Assembly: GCF_003688895.1 (NCBI RefSeq)
Contig: NZ_REFV01000008.1
Span: 113,223 to 177,222 of the forward strand
From: Dokdonia sinensis
Lineage (GTDB): Bacteria > Bacteroidota > Bacteroidia > Flavobacteriales > Flavobacteriaceae
Length of the DNA: 64,000 bases
Direction: 5' to 3'
The position numbers and the translations under genes were made by a program. The notes under the pieces are model-generated. The model was not told the DNA's origin, made no database searches, and saw only the letters and a program-made list of their open reading frames with translations. Below are positions 1-8,623 of the stretch, piece after piece. Positions within the stretch are counted from its first letter, which is position 1, and the number at the start of each line of letters is the position of its first letter.

Positions 1-507
1 CATCCGCTTGAAGATTTTAATAATCTCTCCTCACAGATGGTAAGCCTGCGCAAGAAATTTAATACGTACTCCAGTTTTGCAGGGAAATCTGTAGAAGAAA
101 TCTTTGAATCAAAAGAGCTCAAAGATGCTCAAATCCTTGATGTAGAAACGTTGAAATCAGGGTTCTTGCGCAATGATAATGGTGCTTTTACTTTTATGCC
201 TTTTGGTTTAGAAATGCAAGTGTCGCCCATAATGGCTTTTTGTACATTTGATTTTGACGGAGACGGCAAAGATGAAGTCCTAGCAGGTGGAAATTACTTT
301 GGCGTAAAACCCTATCACGGTAGGTTTGATTCTTTCTCTGGCGCATTGATTAACACGGAGACTGACATTATCTCAGGACACCGACTTGGCTTGGATTTTG
401 CACAAAAATCACTACGTCATTTAAACATTATTAACGTTAAGAAACAACCATACTTGCTCGCAACATTTAATAACGACAGCTCGCAGGTATATCGTTTAAA
501 GAAATAA
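1..507 (+). CDS. FG-GAP/VCBS-type repeat protein, C-terminal part (5' truncated by window edge)
   Basis: The reading frame is open from base 1, so only the last 168 residues are present; the first ATG, at 37, is probably internal. The visible part contains one FG-GAP/VCBS-like calcium loop (FDFDGDGKDEVLAGG, near residues 82-96 of this fragment), the signature of secreted seven-bladed propellers in Bacteroidota. It ends only 4 nt before the haloperoxidase-like gene, so the two are very likely cotranscribed. An FG-GAP protein next to a vanadium haloperoxidase-like gene is, to my knowledge, a recurrent flavobacterial arrangement, but the partnership has no function I can state. The signal peptide and any sorting domain lie outside the window. 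Confidence 0.75.
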   Translation, partial: HPLEDFNNLSSQMVSLRKKFNTYSSFAGKSVEEIFESKELKDAQILDVETLKSGFLRNDNGAFTFMPFGLEMQVSPIMAFCTFDFDGDGKDEVLAGGNYFGVKPYHGRFDSFSGALINTETDIISGHRLGLDFAQKSLRHLNIINVKKQPYLLATFNNDSSQVYRLKK

Positions 508-511
508 TACA

Positions 512-1858
512 ATGAAACATTTATATACGGTAGGCATAGCAATACTGCTCTTAACCGTTTCTTGCAAGGAAGCGCAACCTATTGAAATCACTCCAGATAA
601 CTTTCACGCATCTATAGATAATGTGACGAAGGTCATCATACACGATATTTTTTCTCCGCCAGTAGCAAGTAGGATTTATGCTTATCCTAATATTGCCGCT
701 TACGAGATTTTAGCCAGCAACAACCCAGATTTCCAGTCGCTGGCGGGACAGCTCAATGATTTTACCGCCATACCTCAACCAGAAGCAGAGACCACGATAA
801 ATTATGACCTCGCCGCTCTTGTCGCTCATATGCAATTGAGCAAGCAACTCATTTTTTCTGAGGATAAAATAGAAGTCTATCGAGATAGTCTTTATAATGT
901 TTGGCGCAATCAAAACGAAGAAGAATTTACGACTTCAGAGGCTTACGGAATGAAAGTAGCTGACCACATAAGCAAGTGGATAGACAAGGACAATTACAAG
1001 CAAACGCGCACGATGCCCAAGTTTACGGTACAGGCAGATGAGCCATCGCGCTGGCAACCTACACCACCAGCTTATATGGCAGGGATTGAGCCACATTGGA
1101 ATAAGATTAGACCTTTTGTTATAGAAGCTCCAGACCAATTTAAACCTGTTCCTCCTCCGGCCTTCTCGATGGAAGAAGATTCAGATTTTTATAAAGAACT
1201 TAAAGAAGTATATGACATCAGTCAGGACATTACGGCAAAGGGTGACGAGACTGAGGAAATTGCCATTGCTCAGTTTTGGGACTGTAATCCTTATGTTTCT
1301 GTGACCAGAGGTCATTTGATGTTTGCCACTAAAAAGATAACGCCTGGAGGTCACTGGATAGGAATTACAAAGATCGCTTCAAAAAAAGCCGGCTTTGATA
1401 ATATGAATACCTTGTACGCTTACGCGAAAACTTCTGTTGCAATGGCAGATGCTTTTATAAGCTGTTGGGATGAGAAGTATCGTAGTAACCTCATACGCCC
1501 AGAAACACTCATAAATGAGTATATAGATGATAGCTGGAAACCGATACTACAAACACCACCGTTCCCAGAATATGTAAGTGGTCACTCTGTGGTCTCTGGC
1601 GCCGCTGCCGAAGCATTGACAAGTATTTTTGGAGACAACTTTTCTTACAATGACGATACAGAAACCCCTTATGGAATTCCTGTACGCAACTTCCCATCTT
1701 TTAGAGCAGCCGCACAAGAAGCTGCCATAAGCCGTATGTACGGAGGAATACATTATCGTGCAGCAGTAGACGTAGGTCTTAAACAGGGACAAGACCTCGG
1801 GAAATATGTAGTGAACAACCTAGAAATGAAAGTAAACAACGCACAAGCCTCGAACTAG
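512..1858 (+). CDS. Vanadium-dependent haloperoxidase / PAP2-family lipoprotein
   Basis: This 448-residue protein has a lipoprotein signal (lipobox LTVSC, Cys18), so it is probably anchored in the periplasm or at the outer membrane. The C-terminal half carries the vanadate/phosphate pocket of the PAP2/vanadium haloperoxidase superfamily: K and R in the stretch ending IRPETLI (about 318-331), SGH at 356-358, and R408-x5-H414 (RMYGGIHYR). These match the residues that bind vanadate and act as acid-base in chloroperoxidases. The family includes haloperoxidases and acid phosphatases that share the pocket, so halide oxidation is not proven; the length and all-helical N-terminal half favour the VHPO-like subgroup. 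The next gene starts 7 nt downstream. Confidence 0.8.
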   Translation: MKHLYTVGIAILLLTVSCKEAQPIEITPDNFHASIDNVTKVIIHDIFSPPVASRIYAYPNIAAYEILASNNPDFQSLAGQLNDFTAIPQPEAETTINYDLAALVAHMQLSKQLIFSEDKIEVYRDSLYNVWRNQNEEEFTTSEAYGMKVADHISKWIDKDNYKQTRTMPKFTVQADEPSRWQPTPPAYMAGIEPHWNKIRPFVIEAPDQFKPVPPPAFSMEEDSDFYKELKEVYDISQDITAKGDETEEIAIAQFWDCNPYVSVTRGHLMFATKKITPGGHWIGITKIASKKAGFDNMNTLYAYAKTSVAMADAFISCWDEKYRSNLIRPETLINEYIDDSWKPILQTPPFPEYVSGHSVVSGAAAEALTSIFGDNFSYNDDTETPYGIPVRNFPSFRAAAQEAAISRMYGGIHYRAAVDVGLKQGQDLGKYVVNNLEMKVNNAQASN

Positions 1859-1865
1859 TTGATTT

Positions 1866-2762
1866 ATGAAAAAAGCGATCATTGCTATTGTACTTATTTT
1901 GGTTTTAGGAATTTTGGGATACCTTTTTGTTTATCCCTATAACTATCAAGTAAACTTTGAAGCCAAAACAAACCCAGGCACCCTAAATCAATCCATCAAA
2001 TCGTGGAATTCCTCACTTGAAAACGGTGAGATTATCGCTCAAGATGGCTGGGAGCATTTGGAACAAAAAATCGTACAAGGGGATTCTACATATATCTATA
2101 CTTGGGACATTACCCCAATTAATGATTCTCTTTCTAAGGTTAAAGTGCGTATAGACGATAAGGAAAATGATCTCCCTTTAAAGCTTGCAGTCCCCTTTAA
2201 AAAAACAGACTTCGAAATACGTACGAAGGCTACGGTTAAGGAATTTTTTGACTTAATGAATAGTCATCTTGATGAGATTCGAGTAACTATAGATGGAAAA
2301 AGTATTACACCTGCCACTTATGTTGCTTACGTACCCCTCAAGGGATTGCAGATCGAAAAAGCTAGAGGGATGATGCAATACTATTCCCTCCTTACGAATC
2401 GGATGATTAAGTATGATGTAGAACTTAATGGACCTCCCTTTGTCGAAGTGACCGAATGGAATACTAAAACAGACAGTATTCATTATAACTTTTGTTTCCC
2501 GATTAAATACGCTAAGGATCTTCCCGAAGACCCTATCATAAAATACAAACGGATCACATCAAAAGAAGCCATAAAAGCGACCTATAATGGTAATTATATC
2601 ACATCAGATAGGGCTTGGTACGCATTACTACAATATGCAGAGGACAACAACCTCGAAGTTGAGAAAACCCCGCTAGAATCCTTCTTTAACAACCCAAATA
2701 TGGGAGGCGATGAGCTTAACTGGCGCGCAGATATTTATATGCCGCTTAAAGCGAAAGAATAA
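1866..2762 (+). CDS. Membrane-anchored SRPBCC/GyrI-like (effector-binding) domain protein
   Basis: A 298-residue protein with one N-terminal membrane helix (about residues 3-23), then a START/SRPBCC-like region (about 26-145) and a GyrI/AraC effector-binding-like domain (about 150-298). The closing motif, a P-x-E-S-F-x-N-N-P stretch followed by W-R-A-D-I-Y-M-P-L, is typical of GyrI-like domains. There is no DNA-binding domain, so it is not a transcription factor itself; small-molecule binding or hydrolysis is the usual suggestion for such stand-alone domains. It sits 7 nt after the haloperoxidase-like gene and 5 nt before the pentapeptide gene, so it belongs to that operon. Its exact role is unknown. 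Confidence 0.7.
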   Translation: MKKAIIAIVLILVLGILGYLFVYPYNYQVNFEAKTNPGTLNQSIKSWNSSLENGEIIAQDGWEHLEQKIVQGDSTYIYTWDITPINDSLSKVKVRIDDKENDLPLKLAVPFKKTDFEIRTKATVKEFFDLMNSHLDEIRVTIDGKSITPATYVAYVPLKGLQIEKARGMMQYYSLLTNRMIKYDVELNGPPFVEVTEWNTKTDSIHYNFCFPIKYAKDLPEDPIIKYKRITSKEAIKATYNGNYITSDRAWYALLQYAEDNNLEVEKTPLESFFNNPNMGGDELNWRADIYMPLKAKE

Positions 2763-2767
2763 CCAGA

Positions 2768-3337
2768 ATGAAAGGAATAGTACTCGATGAACAATACAAT
2801 GGCGAGGATTTTACCAAACATCCTTTCAAAGCTACCGAGTACGACAACTGCACATTTATAGATTGTAATTTTGCTACAGTTCACGTGTCCAATAGTGTCT
2901 TTATGGAATGCTCTTTTGAAAACTGCAACTTTACAAACGCAAAATTTGGAGGAACGACGCTAAACGATGTAACTTTTAATACCTGCAAATTACTTGGTGC
3001 TGATTTTAGTGTGCTCAATGATTTTATGCTCAAGTTATTATTTGAAAACTGCAGTTTAGATTTAGCAAATTTTTCGGGTCTTAAATGTCCAAATACTCTA
3101 TTTGAAGAATGCTCGCTTGTAGAAACTGATTTTACAGATGCAGATATATCAAACACTGTTTTTAAGGACTGCAACCTTACAAATGCCATTTTCTCAAATA
3201 CTAATCTTGAAAAGGCAGATTTCAGAACGGCTATGCATTACACCATTGACCCTACTAAAAACAGAATGAAAGGTGCGCAATTCTCCCGTACAGAGGTTCA
3301 CGGATTGCTAAATAATTTTGGAATCAAACTAGATTAG
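2768..3337 (+). CDS. Pentapeptide-repeat protein
   Basis: 189 residues, almost entirely A(D/N)LxX-type pentapeptide repeats, many with Cys or Phe at the centre (CTFIDC, CSFENCNFTNAKF, ADFSVL, CNLTNAIFSNTNLEKADF). The repeats should fold into a right-handed quadrilateral beta-helix. The ending (DFRTA, YTIDPTKN, GLLNNFGIKL) resembles Qnr/McbG-like pentapeptide proteins, some of which protect DNA gyrase, but here resistance is only one possibility. There is no signal peptide, so it is cytoplasmic. It is last in the operon. Its stop codon interlocks with the stop of the convergent GH16 gene (4-nt overlap), and no terminator hairpin lies between them. Confidence 0.8.
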   Translation: MKGIVLDEQYNGEDFTKHPFKATEYDNCTFIDCNFATVHVSNSVFMECSFENCNFTNAKFGGTTLNDVTFNTCKLLGADFSVLNDFMLKLLFENCSLDLANFSGLKCPNTLFEECSLVETDFTDADISNTVFKDCNLTNAIFSNTNLEKADFRTAMHYTIDPTKNRMKGAQFSRTEVHGLLNNFGIKLD

Positions 3338-4119
3338 TTCTCTTTTTCCAAAGGATTACTTTCATACACCCTAACATAATCCACTTCATAAGTCTGAGGA
3401 AAAATACTGTTATTTATTTCTCCTCCAAAATTTCCTCCCACAGCCATATTTAATAGAATATAAAAGGGTTGTTTAAATGGATAATTCTCTTCTGTCTTTT
3501 CCTGAGGAGCAAATCGATATACCTCTTCATTATCTCTGTAAAATATGATGCGCTCTTCATTCCAATCGCAGGCATAAGTATGCCACGCACTATTATCTTC
3601 TAGGAATGTTTTCTTAGTATTTACTGTATTTCCGCTACTCGCCTTTGTGTGTAGTGAAGTAAACAAACTATCTGCATCACGTCCTACCCATTCCATAATA
3701 TCTACCTCGCCACAGCGTGGCCAGCCTACTTGATCTATATTCTTACCTAACATCCAGAAAGCAGGCCAGAGACCTTTCCCTTTAGGAAGCTTGATTCTTG
3801 ATTCTATATACCCATATTGGAAATCAAACTTGCCCTTAGTAGTAATTCTTGAAGAGGTGTAGATACTATCTTTAAGTTGTGCGTGAATTTTTAATGTTCC
3901 ATCAGAAACTTCTGTGTTCTCTTTAGTATAGATTTGAGGTTCATTGTTTCCCCAGCCACACAAATCTGGACATCCATCTCCCAGCTTGTAATTCCAATTG
4001 GATTCATTTAAAGTTGTTCCATCAAACTCATCTGACCAAATCAAGGTGGACTCACTTTGCCTTTCTTGCTTACAGCTCGTGAGGACTAAAAACATAAGAA
4101 ATCCTGAAACCCATTTCAT
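3334..4119 (-). CDS. Glycoside hydrolase family 16 lipoprotein (beta-1,3-glucanase/laminarinase-like)
   Basis: I choose the start at 4119 (MKWVSGFLMFLVLTSCKQ). It gives a clean lipoprotein signal (LTSC), 261 residues and an ATGA overlap with the GH65 stop codon; an ATG 21 nt upstream gives 7 extra residues. The GH16 catalytic motif ExDxxE is intact (E138-V-D140-I-M-E143), preceded by the conserved W-P-A-F-W-M-L strand. Family members with this ExDxxE form usually cut beta-1,3- or mixed-linkage glucans such as laminarin. It is the last gene of the LacI/pgmB/GH65 cluster, although GH65 enzymes act on alpha-glucosides, so the pairing of linkages is unexpected. It is probably surface- or periplasm-anchored. 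Confidence 0.85.
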   Translation of the reverse strand: MKWVSGFLMFLVLTSCKQERQSESTLIWSDEFDGTTLNESNWNYKLGDGCPDLCGWGNNEPQIYTKENTEVSDGTLKIHAQLKDSIYTSSRITTKGKFDFQYGYIESRIKLPKGKGLWPAFWMLGKNIDQVGWPRCGEVDIMEWVGRDADSLFTSLHTKASSGNTVNTKKTFLEDNSAWHTYACDWNEERIIFYRDNEEVYRFAPQEKTEENYPFKQPFYILLNMAVGGNFGGEINNSIFPQTYEVDYVRVYESNPLEKEN

Positions 4120-6449
4120 CTGGCTACTGTGATCGTACATTTTTCTCCATTTACAAGAATCTCTAGGTCATCGCCACTATCGAGACTAAATGTCGACTTA
4201 TTCTTAGCAACCTCAACCTTTACAACTTGACCTCTAAAATTCACTTTAAAGGAATACGAATGCCATGCATCTGGTATTTTCGGTTCAAAAGAAAGCTTGT
4301 TATTCCTTACGCGCATCCCGCCGAAACCTTCGACCACACTCATCCACGTGCCTGCCATACTTGTGATGTGCAAGCCTTCCTCAACTTCTTTGTTATAATC
4401 ATCCAAGTCCAATCGTGAGGTGCGCAAGTAAAACTTGTACGCCTGTTCCATTCGATCCAACTTTGCTGCTTGTATTGCGTGTACACAAGGGGAAAGCGAT
4501 GACTCGTGCACCGTAAACGGTTCATAAAAGTCAAAGTGTTTTTCAAGTTCTTCGGTTGTAAAATTATCTTCAAAGAAATAGAATCCCTGCAACGTATCTG
4601 CCTGTTTAATGTATGGCGACCTTAAAATCCTATCCCAAGACCATTTCTGATTTATAGGGCGTTGCGATTTATCCAGCTTATCAACGGTGACAAGCTCTTT
4701 ATCTAAAAACCCATCTTGCTGTAAGAAAACGTCGTACTCCTCGGAATATGGAAAATACATCTGCTCAGCAGTAGATTTCCACGAGAGGATTTCGTCAAAG
4801 GACAGCTTGGTCTTCCCCGTGATGCGCTTCCAGTCGTCTTTATGGTTGTCTCTTAGTTCTTCCGCTTTCGCGAAAGCGTACTCCAGACACCACTTTGCTA
4901 TATAATTTGTAAACCAGTTATTGTTTACATTGTTCTCGTATTCGTTGGGTCCTGTGACCCCAAGAATTACATACTTATTCTTTGCTTTAGAAAACGTAGC
5001 TCGCTGACGCCAAAATCTCGCAACGCCCACAATCACTTCCATTCCCATCTCCACAATGTAACTGTAATCGCCCGTGTAGCGCTCATAGTTGTGAATTGCA
5101 AATACCATAGAACCGTTACGGTGTATTTCCTCAAAGGTGATCTCCCACTCATTGTGACATTCCTCACCGTTCATCGTGACCATAGGATATAAAGCCGCAC
5201 CATTCTTGAAGCCCAATTTTCCCGCATTCTCAATGGCTTTGTCTAGTTGATTGTAACGATAGGTCAATAAATTTCGGGCAACCTCTTGATCCTTAGTCGC
5301 CATATAAAACGGAATGCAATACGCCTCCGTATCCCAATAGGTCGAACCTCCGTATTTCTCACCCGTGAATCCCTTTGGACCAATATTAAGACGAGAATCT
5401 ACGCCTGTATAGGTTTGATTGAGTTGGAAAATATTAAAACGAATTCCCTGTTGCGCCTTCACATCGCCATCTATCGTAATGTCTGCCATTGCCCAAACCT
5501 GCGCCCAAGCGTCTTTTTGAGCCTGCAACATCGCATCATACCCCTGAGTGATTGCCGTATTTAAAACTATGGTTGAAGCAGTCTGTAAATTTTCTTTAGC
5601 GTGATTTAGATCAGAAACGTACCCGCCAAATTTGTGTATCGTAAACGTCTCGCCTTGCTTCACATCCGTCTCGTACTCGTGACCGATATACGTCGTGGTC
5701 TCTTCCTTATGACCTATGGCACCCTGATAAGAGGTTTTAGTTTTATGCTTTCGCGAAAGCGTAATCTCTCTCCCGTCTATAAACAGACGATTGCGCATCA
5801 TAGTTGTCACGTGAAAATTAGTTTTCATCGTGTGCGCTGTGATAAATGCCGCGTCTTCATCATCTGTCACCGAAAGTGTGTTCCAAAACTGGTCGTCCCA
5901 GTTTGAATCTTCATTTGTAACACCACTATCGAGATAGGGTTCAAAGATGATGGTTGCATCTTGATTGAGCGGTTTTATACTATACTTTATCGCTCCGACT
6001 TCATTCAACGCTAAACTCAAAAACCGCTGGGCTTTTACCGAAACCTCAACACCATTTTTTAAAGTTGCCTTAAATGAACGGTCTAACGTTCCGTACAACA
6101 TATTAAGCTCCCGACGGAAATCACTCACAGAAACGCAGGTATGTAAATCCAATCGCTCACCGTTTACTTTTACCTTAATACCTATCCAGCTGGGCGCATT
6201 CAGTACTTTTGCAAAATATTCTGGATAACCGTTTTTCCACCACCCTACTTTAGTCTTGTCCGGATAATACACCCCACCGATGTAACTTCCCTGAAAGGTC
6301 GCGCCGCTGTACTCCTCTTCAAAATTTGCACGTTGCCCCATCGCCCCGTTCCCGAGACTCATTAAACTTTCTGAGGATTTTACGTGTTCTGGGTTCCAAC
6401 CTTCTTCTATGATGGACCAAGGATTGGGTTTTATATATTCTAAGTGCAT
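4116..6449 (-). CDS. GH65 alpha-glucoside phosphorylase (maltose/trehalose/kojibiose phosphorylase type)
   Basis: The 777 residues match the full GH65 layout: N-terminal beta-sandwich, (alpha/alpha)6 barrel and C-terminal beta-sheet. The active-site segment WEITFEEIHRNG (435-446), containing the general-acid glutamate region, and the substrate-loop segment GGSTYWDTEAYCIPFY are intact. Such enzymes phosphorolyse alpha-linked disaccharides to beta-glucose 1-phosphate plus glucose, and the beta-phosphoglucomutase gene 60 nt upstream supplies the next step. There is no signal peptide, so it is cytoplasmic. The disaccharide cannot be fixed from sequence by eye; maltose is the commonest in Bacteroidota. 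The gene carries two copies of the CGCTTTCGCGAAAGCG palindrome, read as YAFAKAEE and TLSRKHK. Confidence 0.88.
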   Translation of the reverse strand: MHLEYIKPNPWSIIEEGWNPEHVKSSESLMSLGNGAMGQRANFEEEYSGATFQGSYIGGVYYPDKTKVGWWKNGYPEYFAKVLNAPSWIGIKVKVNGERLDLHTCVSVSDFRRELNMLYGTLDRSFKATLKNGVEVSVKAQRFLSLALNEVGAIKYSIKPLNQDATIIFEPYLDSGVTNEDSNWDDQFWNTLSVTDDEDAAFITAHTMKTNFHVTTMMRNRLFIDGREITLSRKHKTKTSYQGAIGHKEETTTYIGHEYETDVKQGETFTIHKFGGYVSDLNHAKENLQTASTIVLNTAITQGYDAMLQAQKDAWAQVWAMADITIDGDVKAQQGIRFNIFQLNQTYTGVDSRLNIGPKGFTGEKYGGSTYWDTEAYCIPFYMATKDQEVARNLLTYRYNQLDKAIENAGKLGFKNGAALYPMVTMNGEECHNEWEITFEEIHRNGSMVFAIHNYERYTGDYSYIVEMGMEVIVGVARFWRQRATFSKAKNKYVILGVTGPNEYENNVNNNWFTNYIAKWCLEYAFAKAEELRDNHKDDWKRITGKTKLSFDEILSWKSTAEQMYFPYSEEYDVFLQQDGFLDKELVTVDKLDKSQRPINQKWSWDRILRSPYIKQADTLQGFYFFEDNFTTEELEKHFDFYEPFTVHESSLSPCVHAIQAAKLDRMEQAYKFYLRTSRLDLDDYNKEVEEGLHITSMAGTWMSVVEGFGGMRVRNNKLSFEPKIPDAWHSYSFKVNFRGQVVKVEVAKNKSTFSLDSGDDLEILVNGEKCTITVAR
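4863..4878. repeat. Palindrome CGCTTTCGCGAAAGCG, copy 1 (in GH65 gene)
   Basis: Perfect 16-bp copy inside the GH65 coding region, read on the minus strand as AFAKA within YAFAKAEELRD. Confidence 0.95.
5747..5760. repeat. Palindrome GCTTTCGCGAAAGC, copy 2 (in GH65 gene)
   Basis: Perfect 14-bp core inside the GH65 coding region, read on the minus strand in another frame as LSRKH. Confidence 0.95.
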
Positions 6450-6509
6450 AGTGTTTTAGATATGAGATGTTAGACCTGAGATATTAGGGCAAATTTAAAA
6501 GGAAGGTAT

Positions 6510-7166
6510 TTATCGTTCAATCAACTCCATTAAAAAAGCATCTGAAATTTCTGTAAAGTCTTGAAATACATAATCGGCTTCGTGGAGTACGTCTTTTTCG
6601 CCTATTCCTATACTCACCATTCCGGCACTATTAGCCGCTTGTATTCCGGCGATACTGTCCTCAAAAACGATACAATCTTTGCGCTCTATATTTAAAGCTT
6701 CACCGCCTTTTAAAAATACCTGAGGATCTGGCTTTGCAGCTGTCACATCATTACCGTCTACAATCGCCTCAAATTTATGGATGAGATTTAATTTTTTAAG
6801 AATAGGGCGTGCATTTTTACTGGCGCTACCCAAAGCGACTCCCTGCTCTTTTTCTAACAGAAAATCCAATACTCTGGGGATGTCAGGCAAAATTTCACTT
6901 TCGTCCATCTTATCAATATATTTAAGATATTCGGTGTTCTTCTGTACGAGCCAGATGTCTTTTTGATCTTCGGTTGCATCATAGTCTGCTAGGTCCAAGA
7001 GAATTTCCAGCGACCGTACCCGACTTACTCCTTTAAAGAGTTCGTTCTGTTCTTCGGTAAAATCAAAGTTCATTTCTTTAGCCAGATTTCTCCACGCCAG
7101 ATAATGAAACTTTGCTGTATCTACTATAACTCCGTCTAGGTCAAAAAGGAATGCTTTTTTTTTCAT
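6510..7166 (-). CDS. pgmB: Beta-phosphoglucomutase (HAD superfamily)
   Basis: 218 residues, the usual length. HAD motif I is FDLDGVIVDT, with nucleophile D9 and acid/base D11. Motif II is GSASKNA, the conserved lysine lies in AAKPDPQVF, and motif III is VFEDSIAGIQAA. The T-A-x-F-H-x-x-A-W region of the cap domain, which contacts substrate in beta-PGMs, is present. It converts beta-glucose 1-phosphate to glucose 6-phosphate in the cytoplasm, which fits the adjacent GH65 phosphorylase, an inverting enzyme that makes the beta anomer. It lies between a terminator-like hairpin following lacI and the GH65 gene, so it is probably the first gene of its own transcript. Confidence 0.9.
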   Translation of the reverse strand: MKKKAFLFDLDGVIVDTAKFHYLAWRNLAKEMNFDFTEEQNELFKGVSRVRSLEILLDLADYDATEDQKDIWLVQKNTEYLKYIDKMDESEILPDIPRVLDFLLEKEQGVALGSASKNARPILKKLNLIHKFEAIVDGNDVTAAKPDPQVFLKGGEALNIERKDCIVFEDSIAGIQAANSAGMVSIGIGEKDVLHEADYVFQDFTEISDAFLMELIER

Positions 7167-7175
7167 TTCAATTCA

Positions 7176-7195
7176 ATTTCCGCGAAGGCGGAAAT
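7176..7195. repeat. Second-type inverted repeat ATTTCCGC-GAAG-GCGGAAAT
   Basis: A GC-rich inverted repeat with 8-bp arms and a 4-nt loop, just upstream of pgmB. It is distinct from the CGCTTTCGCGAAAGCG family but similar in style. It could be a dispersed repeat or an operator; with a single copy here I cannot tell. Confidence 0.6.
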
Positions 7196-7233
7196 CCCAT
7201 CCAACCATTCGCATTTTTTAATTCGTTTTATGA

Positions 7234-7269
7234 ATTACAAAAGCGGAAGTCTAGTTCCGCTTTTGTAAT
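7234..7269 (-). terminator. Strong hairpin after the LacI gene
   Basis: Perfect 15-bp stem (ATTACAAAAGCGGAA / TTCCGCTTTTGTAAT) with a 6-nt loop. On the minus strand the 3' arm contains TTTTGTAAT, so it can terminate lacI transcription before pgmB. Being nearly symmetric, it could also work in the other direction. Confidence 0.6.
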
Positions 7270-7295
7270 CTATGTTTTTTAACTGTTGTGACCTT

Positions 7296-7305
7296 TTTCG
7301 CGAAA
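7296..7305. repeat. Partial palindrome TTTCGCGAAA (variant)
   Basis: The 10-bp core is intact but the left flank is TT instead of CGC; the right flank GCG is kept. It lies between the lacI stop codon and the hairpin. Confidence 0.7.
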
Positions 7306-7334
7306 GCGAAAAAAACAATCTTAATACTGAGAGG

Positions 7335-8375
7335 CTACTTCACTTTTCTGGTGCTCTCCCTTTCTATCAAACTGGTATTAATATATGAAGTCGTATACTC
7401 CTCTACTTCTACCTCTGGTCCTTCCAGTTTATTAATGAGCAACTCGGCCGCGCGACGCCCCATTTGTTCTCCGTGTTGACTCACCGTGGTAAGGCTAGGT
7501 GTAGCATATTTAGATAAATCTCCATCAGAAAAACAAACGATGGATACATCAGCTGGGATAGACTTACCATTTGTGTGCAATGCCTTTGAAGCCTCGACGG
7601 CAAAAAGTTCATTTATGGTAAATACGCCATCTATATCTTTACCTTTAAGGAAATGCTTGATCTTTGCAATGCATTGATCGTCACAAGAGTCAATATTATC
7701 CAGCTTTAAAATTAAATCTTTGTCTACTCGGATATCGTAAGACTCGAGCGCCTCGATATAGCCTTTAGTACGCAGTTTTCCTACGGTCACATAATCTTCG
7801 GTTGTGATGATAGCGATTTTTCTACATCCTGTTTTTAGGAGGTGAGTTACACCCATTTTTGCGCCTTCTCTATCGTCTACTAGGACTTTATCGCTCGGTA
7901 TCCCATCTACCACTCGATCAAACTGAACCACAGGCATTCCTTGATCTATCGCTTCGGTGAGGTGGTGAAAGTCGTTTTTTTGCATCGTTTCCTTAGCTAG
8001 TGAGAGGATAAATCCGTCCGTACTTCCGTTTGCCAGTAATTCCATATTCATCACCTCTTTCTCAAAGTCGTTGTTAGAAAGACAGATGATAACGTTATAA
8101 TTATGCTCTCTTGCCATTTGCTCCACACCACGTATTACGGTTGTAAAAAAGTGATGCACAATCTGCGGAATAATAATCCCAATGGTTCGTGTTTTTCGGT
8201 TCTTGAGACTTAGCGCAATGTTGTTAGGTTTGTAGTTGTACAACTTTGCAAACGCCTTGATTTTTTGGCGGGTATCTTCACTTATCTCTGCGCTATCTCG
8301 CAATGCTTTGGATACGGTAGAGATGGAAACGTCCAGTTCTTTGGCGATAAGCTTTAATGTAAGTTTTCTTTTCAT
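7335..8375 (-). CDS. LacI-family transcriptional regulator
   Basis: 346 residues: an N-terminal LacI helix-turn-helix (about 5-25, TLKLIAKELDVSISTVSKAL), the hinge region (NYKPNNIALSLKNRKTRTIG), and a periplasmic-binding-protein-like sugar sensor from about residue 64 to the end. It heads the minus-strand GH65 cluster and most likely controls pgmB, GH65 and GH16 in response to a sugar or sugar phosphate. In Bacteroidota similar regulators next to GH65/pgmB control maltose or trehalose use. The 248 bp upstream hold two decayed copies of the palindrome and no clear operator. Confidence 0.9.
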   Translation of the reverse strand: MKRKLTLKLIAKELDVSISTVSKALRDSAEISEDTRQKIKAFAKLYNYKPNNIALSLKNRKTRTIGIIIPQIVHHFFTTVIRGVEQMAREHNYNVIICLSNNDFEKEVMNMELLANGSTDGFILSLAKETMQKNDFHHLTEAIDQGMPVVQFDRVVDGIPSDKVLVDDREGAKMGVTHLLKTGCRKIAIITTEDYVTVGKLRTKGYIEALESYDIRVDKDLILKLDNIDSCDDQCIAKIKHFLKGKDIDGVFTINELFAVEASKALHTNGKSIPADVSIVCFSDGDLSKYATPSLTTVSQHGEQMGRRAAELLINKLEGPEVEVEEYTTSYINTSLIERESTRKVK

Positions 8376-8394
8376 AATCTAAGTTGTAAAAATA

Positions 8395-8409
8395 CGCTTT
8401 CGCGGAAGC
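8395..8409. repeat. Decayed palindrome upstream of lacI
   Basis: CGCTTTCGCGGAAGC, one change from the consensus in the right arm, 20 bp upstream of the lacI start codon. Confidence 0.65.
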
Positions 8410-8522
8410 AAAACCATTAGGAGTACAATTTACTCAAATCCTTTTTGAAAGTAAAGCTAGCTATCAAATTCTTATCATATTGCAATGAGTAGGGTTAAAA
8501 AGATAACAGAGTTTTCTTCTAT

Positions 8523-8535
8523 GCTTTTGCGAAAA
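8523..8535. repeat. Decayed palindrome, TGCG-centre variant
   Basis: GCTTTTGCGAAAA: the centre CGCG has become TGCG. It lies in the space between lacI and the AraC-type gene. Confidence 0.5.
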
Positions 8536-8623
8536 TAACATTGTAATCATTTGTAATGAGAAAAAATAAATACCAAAAAAGAAAAAAAAGTAGATATTTG
8601 AATATGACCAATGCATAATTTTC

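Noticed and set aside
1418..1431. CGCTTACGCGAAAA in the haloperoxidase-like gene as another palindrome copy
   Set aside because: Mismatches disrupt both the left arm and the right arm, and the similarity is no better than chance within coding sequence.
5286..5906. Plus-strand ORFs of about 90 residues opposite the GH65 gene
   Set aside because: They mirror the highly supported GH65 frame; composition is that of antisense shadow.
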